Source: Emticicia agri (lineage in GTDB: Bacteria; Bacteroidota; Bacteroidia; Cytophagales; Spirosomataceae). From it: a stretch of DNA of 64,000 bases. Below the pieces are notes generated by a model, which worked only from the letters and a program-made list of their open reading frames with translations, was not told the DNA's origin and ran no database searches. Shown here piece by piece: positions 9,078-15,789 of the stretch. The stretch covers positions 1-64,000 of the forward strand of contig CAMAQF010000003.1 in NCBI GenBank assembly GCA_945860265.1. The letters are read 5' to 3'. Position numbers and translations under genes: made by a program. Every line of letters starts with the position of its first letter. Within the stretch, counting starts at the first letter, position 1.

Positions 9078-9227
9078 TATTAGTCTGTTAAATTTTGATG
9101 TATGACGTTTCTGTCGTAGTTAATTAAAAATCAAAAATAGTTATCTTCTTTCAGAAACTACATTCTATATCTTTAAATATTTGTAAAATTAAATACTTAA
9201 ACTAAAAAAAAGCACTTAGCTAGCATT

Positions 9228-9258
9228 TTTGATTTCCGACCTTTCCTTCGTACATTTG
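9228..9258 (+). promoter_or_regulatory. Consensus promoter giving a near-leaderless transcript
   Basis: TTTG (9228-9231), a 19-bp spacer and TACATTTG (9251-9258) match the Bacteroidota -33/-7 consensus exactly. The ATG of the next gene begins at 9266, only seven bases after the -7 box. Transcription should therefore start at or within a few bases of the initiation codon. Confidence 0.7.
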
Positions 9259-9265
9259 TAAACTT

Positions 9266-10303
9266 ATGGAAGATTTTTTTACTGAGTCAAAAGAAAAGTT
9301 AGCGTTATTTAACGAATTCTTAAGTTCCCCTAAGCAAATCGTTATTACTACTCATCAAAACCCTGATGCCGATGCACTCGGTTCATCATTAGGGTTATCT
9401 GCATATTTAAAGAAAAAAGGCCACTTCACAACTGTTATTACGCCAACTGACTATCCTGATTTTTTGAGATGGATGTCTGGTGAAAGCGAAGTAATAAATT
9501 TTGAAAATGAGCAACATACTTTGGCAAAAGAACTCATTGCAAACGCCGATATGATTTTCTGTCTCGACTTTTCAGCCTTGAATCGTATCAAAGGTATGGA
9601 AGAGTTTGTGAAACAATCCTCGGCAAAGAAAGTATTAATTGATCATCATCAGCAACCAGAAAAGTTTGCTGATTTTGTATTTTGGAATGACCGTGCCGCC
9701 GCAACTTGCGAGTTAATTTATGAATTAATCGAAAAATTGGGCGACAATAATCTGATTGATATTCCTACGGCCGAATGCCTTTACGCAGGTTTAGTTACTG
9801 ATACAGGTTCATTCAGGTTTGATAGCACAAGCGAAGAAGTACACAGAATTGCGGGAGAATTAATCTCAATTGGTATTCATCCAAACAGTATTCACAGAAA
9901 GATTTTTGATAGCAATACTATCGACCGTTTGAAATTTATAGGGTTTGTTTTGGGAGAAAAACTCACATATCTTCCCGAGTATAATGTGGTTTATATGGCC
10001 ATATCGAAGGAAGAATTAAGCAGATTTAGCTCAAAAAATGGCGATACCGAAGGCGTAGTTAATTACGGCCTTTCGATTAAGGGTGTGGTAATGGCTGCTA
10101 TTTTCACCGAAAAAGAAGATATGATTCGAGTTTCGCTTCGTTCGGTAGATGATTTTTCAGTAAGCGAGTTTTCAAGAAATCACTTTAACGGTGGTGGACA
10201 CAAAAATGCCGCCGGAGGACGTTCAAACGATTCATTAGAAAAAACCGTTGAAAAATTTCTCTCTTTATTACCAAAATATAAAGAAGAATTATCTAAAATT
10301 TAA
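9266..10303 (+). CDS. DHH-family phosphoesterase (NrnA-like oligoribonuclease/pAp phosphatase)
   Basis: 345 residues. The N-terminal DHH domain contains HQNPDADALGSSLGL (about 31-45), CLDFSALNRI (about 99), IDHHQQPEKF (about 127) and DTGSFRFDST (about 177), the Mn-binding motifs. The C-terminal DHHA1 domain ends in GGGHKNAAGG (about 311-320), which grips the substrate. NrnA proteins degrade 2-5 nt RNAs and dephosphorylate 3'-phosphoadenosine 5'-phosphate in the cytoplasm. The exact substrate range cannot be read from sequence. It is preceded by a textbook promoter very close to the start codon. Confidence 0.9.
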   Translation: MEDFFTESKEKLALFNEFLSSPKQIVITTHQNPDADALGSSLGLSAYLKKKGHFTTVITPTDYPDFLRWMSGESEVINFENEQHTLAKELIANADMIFCLDFSALNRIKGMEEFVKQSSAKKVLIDHHQQPEKFADFVFWNDRAAATCELIYELIEKLGDNNLIDIPTAECLYAGLVTDTGSFRFDSTSEEVHRIAGELISIGIHPNSIHRKIFDSNTIDRLKFIGFVLGEKLTYLPEYNVVYMAISKEELSRFSSKNGDTEGVVNYGLSIKGVVMAAIFTEKEDMIRVSLRSVDDFSVSEFSRNHFNGGGHKNAAGGRSNDSLEKTVEKFLSLLPKYKEELSKI

Positions 10304-10369
10304 AATACTTATAATCAACATATTATCCATAAATCAAAATAGTAAATTCTAATTAATACATAATTTTCA

Positions 10370-11215
10370 ATGACAAATTTTTTAAAAACAACATTGAGCC
10401 TTGCAGCGGCTACAGGTTTGCTTATTTCTTGTAACCAATTTAAGGTTACTCAAGACCCAGATGGTTCAAAGTACCAAATCCATGAGCAAGGTAAAGGTAA
10501 GAAAATCAAAATTGGCGATATTTTAACATTTGATTTGGTTATCAAAGCGGTAAATGACTCGACTTTTGAGGATACTTACAAACGTAATCAACCAATTACG
10601 ATGGTAGCTCAACAAGGTACTTACAAAGGCTCTTTTGAAAATGCCTTGACGCACTTAACTGAAGGCGACAGTGCAACGGTTTTAATTAATGCCGACTCAC
10701 TTTTTGCACGTATGAGTCAACCATTACCAAAAGGTATCACTAAAGGTTCTGACTTGAGATTTATCGTGAAAATCAAATCAACTCAAACTCGTGAAGATTT
10801 TCAAAAAGCACAAGATGCTAAGAAAAACAACGAAGCTAAATTGATGGAAGATTATGCGAAGAAAAACTTCCCAACAGCTACAAAAACAGCATCTGGAATG
10901 TATTTCGTCGTGATTAAAGCAGGTACTGGAGATTTAATAAAAGCTGGTCAAACAGTTACGGTTGATTATACAGGAAAATTAATGGATGGTAAAGAGTTTG
11001 ATAGCTCAGTTGGTAAGCCTGGCCCTAAATTCCAAGTAACGGTTGGTCAAGGTGCTGTTATTCCAGGTTGGGAACAAGCACTGGCAACGATGAAAAAAGG
11101 CGAAAAAGCTATTTTTTACATTCCATCAAACTTAGCTTATGGAGAGCAAGGTGGAGGTCCAATCCCGCCTTTTAGTTCACTAATTTTTGAAATGGAAGTT
11201 TTAGACGTAAAATAA
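10370..11215 (+). CDS. FKBP-type peptidyl-prolyl isomerase lipoprotein
   Basis: 281 residues. The signal peptide ends in LLISC (lipidated Cys about 21). An N-terminal degenerate FKBP-like domain (about 30-135) has lost most active-site residues. A linker (about 140-165) leads to a good FKBP domain (about 180-281) with VTVDYTGKLMDGKEFDSS, GAVIPGWEQAL and IPSNLAYGEQG. It should catalyse proline isomerisation of exported proteins in the periplasm. The layout resembles gliding-associated FKBP lipoproteins but is not specific enough for a Gld name. A paralogue follows directly. Confidence 0.88.
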   Translation: MTNFLKTTLSLAAATGLLISCNQFKVTQDPDGSKYQIHEQGKGKKIKIGDILTFDLVIKAVNDSTFEDTYKRNQPITMVAQQGTYKGSFENALTHLTEGDSATVLINADSLFARMSQPLPKGITKGSDLRFIVKIKSTQTREDFQKAQDAKKNNEAKLMEDYAKKNFPTATKTASGMYFVVIKAGTGDLIKAGQTVTVDYTGKLMDGKEFDSSVGKPGPKFQVTVGQGAVIPGWEQALATMKKGEKAIFYIPSNLAYGEQGGGPIPPFSSLIFEMEVLDVK

Positions 11216-11221
11216 TACCTC

Positions 11222-11248
11222 TACGAGCTGGTCGATGACTGGCTCGTA
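11222..11248 (+). other. Short intercistronic hairpin
   Basis: TACGAGC pairs with GCTCGTA across a 13-base loop between the two FKBP genes. There is no T run, so it may be a processing or stability element. Confidence 0.4.
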
Positions 11249-11275
11249 ACAAATTCAAATATATCAATAATTGAG

Positions 11276-12136
11276 ATGAAGAAAATTGCGTTTTTGTTAG
11301 TTTTAGTAAGTTTAATTACTATAAGCTCGTGTGGTAAATTTTTAGAAAATGACATCGACGCTATTAATCAAAAGAATACACAGGAGATAGCCGATTACAT
11401 CAGTCAGAAAAAGCTACAAATGCTTAGTACCACTTCTGGAATGAAATACGCTATTGACCGAGTTTCTTTAGGAAGGGTTGCTACAATTGGCGATGAAATT
11501 ACTTTTCATTTTACATTATCTTTACTGAATGGTATTAAAGTAGATAGTACATCAAGAATCACTAATGCTCCTGCCAAAATCACACTTGGTGCATCAAATA
11601 TTATTCCTGGATTTTTAGAAGCTCTATCAATTTTGAAAGAAGGTGAACGAGGAACATTCATTATACCCTCAATTTTAGGATTTGGTTCGCAATCAAGTGC
11701 AACTATTCCTTCCAATTCTAACTTAAGATTAGATTTAGAAATCATTAAACTTCGCTCGGAAGACCAAATCATTGATGAATACGTAAAAGCAACCAAGCTA
11801 ACTCTTACTGAAAAGACCTCAACTGGCTTACGTTTTTTACGTACGCTTGAAGCTCCGAGTGGCACTCAACTTAAAGCTGGACTTTTAGCAACGGTTAAGT
11901 ACACAGGTTTTTTAGCCGCAACAGGTAAACAATTTGATACCGGGCAATTAGGTGTAGCTTTAGGCGATGGAGCAGTAGTAAAAGGCTTTGAAGAAGGACT
12001 TTTAAAAATGAAAGTTGGCGAAAAAGCAACACTTGTATTTCCATCAAGTCTCGGATATGGCATAAAAGGTAGTAGTACATCAATTCCGCCGTATGCTCCA
12101 CTTATCTTCACAGTTGAAATAATAAGTGCGAAGTAA
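11276..12136 (+). CDS. FKBP-type peptidyl-prolyl isomerase lipoprotein, second paralogue
   Basis: 286 residues with a lipoprotein signal ending SSC (Cys about 19). Two FKBP-like domains are present. The first (about 55-160) keeps the IIPGFLEAL and IPSILGFGSQ landmarks but not the usual aromatic set. The second (about 195-286) has ATVKYTGFL, GAVVKGFEEGL and FPSSLGYGIKG. It sits 60 bp downstream of a similarly built gene and is probably a duplicate co-expressed with it. Periplasmic protein folding is the likely role. Confidence 0.87.
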   Translation: MKKIAFLLVLVSLITISSCGKFLENDIDAINQKNTQEIADYISQKKLQMLSTTSGMKYAIDRVSLGRVATIGDEITFHFTLSLLNGIKVDSTSRITNAPAKITLGASNIIPGFLEALSILKEGERGTFIIPSILGFGSQSSATIPSNSNLRLDLEIIKLRSEDQIIDEYVKATKLTLTEKTSTGLRFLRTLEAPSGTQLKAGLLATVKYTGFLAATGKQFDTGQLGVALGDGAVVKGFEEGLLKMKVGEKATLVFPSSLGYGIKGSSTSIPPYAPLIFTVEIISAK

Positions 12137-12161
12137 ATAACCTCATAAATAGAATAACATT

Positions 12162-12196
12162 CAAAACCTCTGAACTTTTCGGAGGTTTTGGCGTTT
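12162..12196 (+). terminator. Terminator after the FKBP pair
   Basis: CAAAACCTCTG pairs with CGGAGGTTTTG (one G-T pair), followed by GCGTTTTT, 25 bp after the stop codon. Confidence 0.65.
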
Positions 12197-12222
12197 TTAA
12201 TGGATAACCTTTCTTTTAACAA

Positions 12223-12777
12223 ATGCCTAAATTACCTAAAGAACTTGAAAAGGCAGTTTTGAGCCTGCCACAAAAAGAAAAAGATAAGTTAATGATAAGA
12301 CTTATCGGCAAAAATGAATTATTGATTAACCAACTAAATTTTCTGTTGCTCGAGGATGAATCAGACTTACCATATAAACGTGCAGAAATAAAAAATCAAA
12401 TTCTAAAAGTCTCAAAGATGCATCATAACACCGTAGGGTGGATGATGATGGATATGCGAGAATTAAATGGGCGTGTTACGAATCATGTAAAAATAACGAA
12501 AGATAAGTATGGCGAAGTTGAACTAACACTCTTTCTGCTCAATACATTCTTTGACAATCAATTGCCAAATTTGGAGCAATACAGCAGCAAAACAGACACG
12601 ATTTCGCTCTATATTGCCAAAAGAACAGAGTTTTTGATGAAAAAATTACCAAAACTCCACGAAGATTATTACGTTGAGTTTGAACAAGACGTAAATAAAT
12701 TACTCGAAAGAGTACATAAATATTGCCCTGCTTACTATGCTCGACAAATGCAGCTTGCCAAAAGCTGGGAATATTAA
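12223..12777 (+). CDS. Conserved hypothetical protein
   Basis: 184 residues with no signal peptide or membrane segment, highly charged and mostly helical by composition. The N-terminus MPKLPKELEKAVLSLPQKEKDKL followed by a Leu-rich helix looks like a short docking segment. The body has conserved-looking aromatic and charged residues (WMMMDMRELNG, YYARQMQLAKSW at the end). No known domain is recognised. It stands alone between terminators, and nothing in the context fixes its role. Confidence 0.7.
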   Translation: MPKLPKELEKAVLSLPQKEKDKLMIRLIGKNELLINQLNFLLLEDESDLPYKRAEIKNQILKVSKMHHNTVGWMMMDMRELNGRVTNHVKITKDKYGEVELTLFLLNTFFDNQLPNLEQYSSKTDTISLYIAKRTEFLMKKLPKLHEDYYVEFEQDVNKLLERVHKYCPAYYARQMQLAKSWEY

Positions 12778-12891
12778 AAAAGTTTCCTTTTTGGAGCAAC
12801 TTTCTCTGAATTTAAAGAAAAACTCAAGTTAAAATCGTTACTACTTCTCAGATGCTGAGGAACTCATAATAATGAACCTATAAAGACGAAC

Positions 12892-13371
12892 TCATAATGA
12901 GGGGATTAATAAACTTTTAGGTATTATAAAATGCTTTCCTTTTTGGTTTTTAGTTTTTTCTAATTCATTTCTCAGATAATAGGCTGGAAAAAAACCACGA
13001 TACCGACAAACATATTTTGTTTTTGGGTCGAGAAATACCAAAGTCGGATAAACATCAACCGCAAATCGGTCGGCAATGGCCATTCCATCAAATGAATCAA
13101 TATCTACTTTATAAATCATATAGTTCGCGTTCATATAAGATACTAAATTTGAATTGGTAAACGTTTCGTTTTCAAGTTTTTTACATGGGTCGCACCAAAT
13201 TGCCCAAAAATCAAGCACGATTGGTTTCTTTAATTTTTTGGCTTCTCTCAAAAAATCGTCATAGCTTCCCGTATAAAAATTGACTTGGCTTTGCGAAACC
13301 TCGGCAATGTTAATGAAAGATGCGAACAAGACAAACGTAATCCCCAACAAGAACATTAGTTTAATCCTCAT
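12892..13371 (-). CDS. Exported thioredoxin-like protein
   Basis: 159 residues. The N-terminal hydrophobic segment (1-24) is a signal peptide or anchor. The thioredoxin fold is marked by PIVLDFWAIWCDPCKKLE, with redox pair CDPC at about 61-64, and the cis-proline loop VYPTLVFLD (about 107). It is a DsbD-gamma/thioredoxin_7-type oxidoreductase of the cell envelope, acting on disulfides of exported proteins. The C-terminal tail is short and basic. The 11-bp direct repeat GAACTCATAAT occurs at 12860 and 12888, near and overlapping the stop. Confidence 0.85.
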   Translation of the reverse strand: MRIKLMFLLGITFVLFASFINIAEVSQSQVNFYTGSYDDFLREAKKLKKPIVLDFWAIWCDPCKKLENETFTNSNLVSYMNANYMIYKVDIDSFDGMAIADRFAVDVYPTLVFLDPKTKYVCRYRGFFPAYYLRNELEKTKNQKGKHFIIPKSLLIPSL

Positions 13372-14182
13372 AGCGTAAAATATTGAAGTTAAAAAATAAA
13401 CATGGGCCTTAGTTTTCTGAAAACTTAGCGAAAGGCTACATGTGTTAAAGAATCAAATATTACGCCATTTTTAATTATATCGTCTAATAATTTTGATGAT
13501 AAACTAAAAAACGGTAGATTTCACAAAGAACTATTCTTTTTTTTTAAAATTTATACTTTTCAATACTTAACACCAAAAGATTTTAAGATCTTGAGCTTCC
13601 TGATGGTTAATTATTATCTTTTTGGTGTTTGATAATAGCAGTATTTGTACGTGGGAGGACATTTTGAGCTAATGAAAGCCCATAGTTCAGCATCACTGCC
13701 GACAGTGTCAAAAAGAAATTCTTCATCATTTTATTTATTTTTTTGTGGTTATAAAAGTAAACTACCCATATATTAGATTCACCTCTTTAGGTTCGATTCT
13801 AAAAGAATATACGTTTCTATCTTGCACCATAGCGACTATTAATACAGCAATTTTAAACATAGTAAATCCATTTCATCGATTCAAACTCTTCACAACTATG
13901 CAATTAACACAAATGGATTAGATTTTTTACAAGCTTTTTACAATCACAGAGTAATAAAAAACAAATCTACTTTTCAGCAATTTTGTATAAATTTCATCTA
14001 TTTTGATCCATTGTGTAAAGAGGCTCTTCATGGACTACATTAATATAGAAAGACAATCTATGTCTAAACAAGTTGAAAATAATAAAACTTATAATCTAAA
14101 AATTAAAAGATATTAGGTGCATTTATCAATTTTTTTAATATTTTGCTCTAAATTGGTAGTTGTTGTTTAAACATATTTTTTA
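13372..14182. other. 811-bp intergenic stretch, largely featureless
   Basis: Very AT-rich DNA between the divergent thioredoxin-like and DUF2520 genes. Apart from one tiny minus-strand reading frame with a signal-peptide-like sequence (13607-13729), no gene, tRNA, repeat array or strong hairpin is seen. It may hold the two divergent promoters or be decayed coding sequence. Confidence 0.6.
13607..13729 (-). CDS. Tiny ORF with a signal-peptide-like start
   Basis: Forty codons from the first of two adjacent ATGs. The N-terminus MMKNFFLTLSAVMLNYG followed by LSLAQN looks like a Bacteroidota signal peptide with an AQ cleavage site. Only about 18 residues remain after cleavage. It could be a small secreted peptide or the surviving 5' end of a lost exported protein. 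No neighbour supports either reading. Confidence 0.3.
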   Translation of the reverse strand: MMKNFFLTLSAVMLNYGLSLAQNVLPRTNTAIIKHQKDNN

Positions 14183-14971
14183 ATGAAAATTTCTATCATT
14201 GGCTCTGGAAATGTTGGCTGGCATCTGGGCATTGCGTTCGAAAATCATCATCATCCTGTTTGTGAGGTTTTTAGCAGAGATATTGCAAAAGCCGAAAAAC
14301 TGAGCGAAATGCTATATAAAGCAGAAGCAAAAATAGATCTCGATTTTTCGGAGAGTGAATCCGAGCTATTTATTCTTTCTGTTACGGATGATGCAATTAA
14401 AGATGTTTGTTCAAAATTACTTCTACCCGAAAATGCGATTTTGGCTCATACTTCAGGCAGTAAATCGTTGGAAGATTTGCAGAAACTAATGCTTATCTAC
14501 CATGATTTGCCGGTAAAATGTGCTGTTTTTTATCCACTGATGACATTTTCGATTAATAAATCTCTTGATTTAAGAAATGTTCCGTTTTGTATAGAAGCGA
14601 TTGACGACGAAACTGAGCAGATTTTGGTTGATATTGCCCAAGAAATGAGCGATACGGTATATTTATTGAATTCGGAAGAGCGTAAAGTTCTTCATGTAGC
14701 AGCGGTTTTTGCTTGTAATTTCACAAATCATTTATTGGCCTTATCGAAAAGTATTATTGATAATGAAAATCTTGAATTCGACTTGTTGAAACCAATCATT
14801 TCGGAAACTTTTAAGAAAGCTTTAAAGGCAGAACACCCTGCCGATGTACAAACTGGCCCTGCTATTCGGAATGATAAAACCATCATTAATCGTCATCTTG
14901 ATTATCTGAAAGATGATGCCCGACTATTGGAAATTTATGAGGTTTTGACGGAGAGTATTCAGCGTATTTAA
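14183..14971 (+). CDS. Rossmann-fold DUF2520 protein (NADP oxidoreductase-like)
   Basis: 262 residues. The N-terminal Rossmann domain starts MKISIIGSGNVGWHLG, the GxGxxG dinucleotide-binding motif at residues 7-12. A C-terminal DUF2520 helical domain contains EERKVLHVAAVFACNFTNHLL (about 170-190), resembling the dimerisation domain of ProC/KARI-type enzymes. The family is widespread and cytoplasmic, with no fixed substrate. It is the last ordinary gene before the repeat-bordered restriction-like island. Confidence 0.85.
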   Translation: MKISIIGSGNVGWHLGIAFENHHHPVCEVFSRDIAKAEKLSEMLYKAEAKIDLDFSESESELFILSVTDDAIKDVCSKLLLPENAILAHTSGSKSLEDLQKLMLIYHDLPVKCAVFYPLMTFSINKSLDLRNVPFCIEAIDDETEQILVDIAQEMSDTVYLLNSEERKVLHVAAVFACNFTNHLLALSKSIIDNENLEFDLLKPIISETFKKALKAEHPADVQTGPAIRNDKTIINRHLDYLKDDARLLEIYEVLTESIQRI

Positions 14972-14978
14972 ACCTATT

Positions 14979-15030
14979 TAAACCTATAAGGTTGCGAACC
15001 GTCGCACCGTTTTAAAACCTTATAGGTTTA
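14979..15030. repeat. REP-like palindrome R1 (left edge of defence island)
   Basis: Perfect 15-bp arms TAAACCTATAAGGTT / AACCTTATAGGTTTA flank a GCGAACCGTCGCACCG centre. It is related to R2 (18487), R3 (21963) and R4 (22640) and shares its centre with R2. Confidence 0.8.
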
Positions 15031-15040
15031 GAAATATGGA

Positions 15041-15074
15041 TTGTTTTGTATAATTTTGAAATTATACAAAACAA
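15041..15074 (+). promoter_or_regulatory. Promoter inside a 16-bp-arm palindromic operator
   Basis: TTGTTTTGTATAATTT and AAATTATACAAAACAA are perfect inverted repeats around TG. The -7 box TAATTTTG (15051-15058) lies across the centre, and the coding start at 15085 follows. A dimeric regulator bound here would occlude the promoter. Alternatively the transcript would start inside the repeat. The in-frame ATG at 15046 lies within this palindrome and is therefore rejected as the start. Confidence 0.55.
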
Positions 15075-15084
15075 CTCCCGCAAG

Positions 15085-15789
15085 ATGCCAAGTAACAAAT
15101 TCTTCACTAATCGAGACGACAACACGCTTCTAAATAAGTTTGAAGGCACTTTTAAATCAAATCCAGAGATACAGTTTTTTGATGCACTTGTTGGCTATTT
15201 CCGTGCTTCGGGTTATTTTAGTGTGCGTCCACATCTCATAAATATTCCTACGGGCGGCGTTCCGCATATCAGAATTTTGGTAGGAATAAATGTAGATAAT
15301 CTCTTGAAAAATGCTCAAGAGGCTGGTTTGGAATTCTTTAAAAATCATGATAAAACCAAAGAAGAATTTTTGAATGATATTATTGCCGATATTCAAGACG
15401 CAAAATATAATAAACGAACGGAAGATGGAATCTTAGAATTTATTCAAGATATTGTTTCTAAAAAAATCATCATCAAAGCACATCCTGACAAAAAAATCCA
15501 TGTTAAAGTTTATATTTTTTACCGAAACATTGAAGATAAATACGATAAACAAATTTCGGTGATTACGGGGTCTTCCAATTTGACTGATGCAGGTCTGGGA
15601 ACGGGCAGTCAGTTCAATTATGAGTTTAATGTTGAATTAGACAATTATGACGAGGTGAAATTTGCTCACGATGAGTTTGAATTACTTTGGTCGGAATCAG
15701 TTAATATTTTACCAGTTGATGTGCAAGACCTGACAAAAAAACCTACCTCCAAGCTATTACGCCTTTTGAGCTATATATCAAGATGTTGA
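15085..15789 (+). CDS. PLD-like nuclease domain, N-terminal half of a split PLD-SNF2 protein
   Basis: 234 residues from MPSNKFF at 15085. It has a phospholipase D-like fold with KIHVKVYIF (HxK) and, 20-odd residues later, TGSSNLTDAGLG (GSxN), an HKD-type nuclease site. The opening FFTNRDDNTLLNKFEG and DALVGYFRASGYF match the N-termini of long helicases that normally carry this domain fused to the SNF2 motor. The last residues after codon 232 are out-of-frame readthrough. A -1 shift at the A7 run (15735-15741) restores a continuous protein into the helicase frame. It is read here as one gene of about 1123 residues, broken by mutation, sequencing error or programmed slippage. Confidence 0.8.
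   Translation: MPSNKFFTNRDDNTLLNKFEGTFKSNPEIQFFDALVGYFRASGYFSVRPHLINIPTGGVPHIRILVGINVDNLLKNAQEAGLEFFKNHDKTKEEFLNDIIADIQDAKYNKRTEDGILEFIQDIVSKKIIIKAHPDKKIHVKVYIFYRNIEDKYDKQISVITGSSNLTDAGLGTGSQFNYEFNVELDNYDEVKFAHDEFELLWSESVNILPVDVQDLTKKPTSKLLRLLSYISRC
15735..15741 (+). other. Frameshift site, slippery heptamer A AAA AAA
   Basis: In the PLD frame the codons are ACA AAA AAA CCT, so the seven A form an X XXY YYZ heptamer in the correct phase. Slipping back one base gives ACA AAA AAA ACC TAC, and the new frame reads KTYLQAITPFELYIKM straight into the helicase ATG at 15783. Confidence 0.8.

Noticed and set aside
13372-14182. tRNA, rRNA or riboswitch in the 811-bp gap
   Set aside because: No cloverleaf, conserved rRNA block or strong paired structure was found by eye on either strand.
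15046-15084. Upstream ATG start for the PLD domain
   Set aside because: It lies inside the palindromic promoter region, and the family-like N-terminus begins at 15085.
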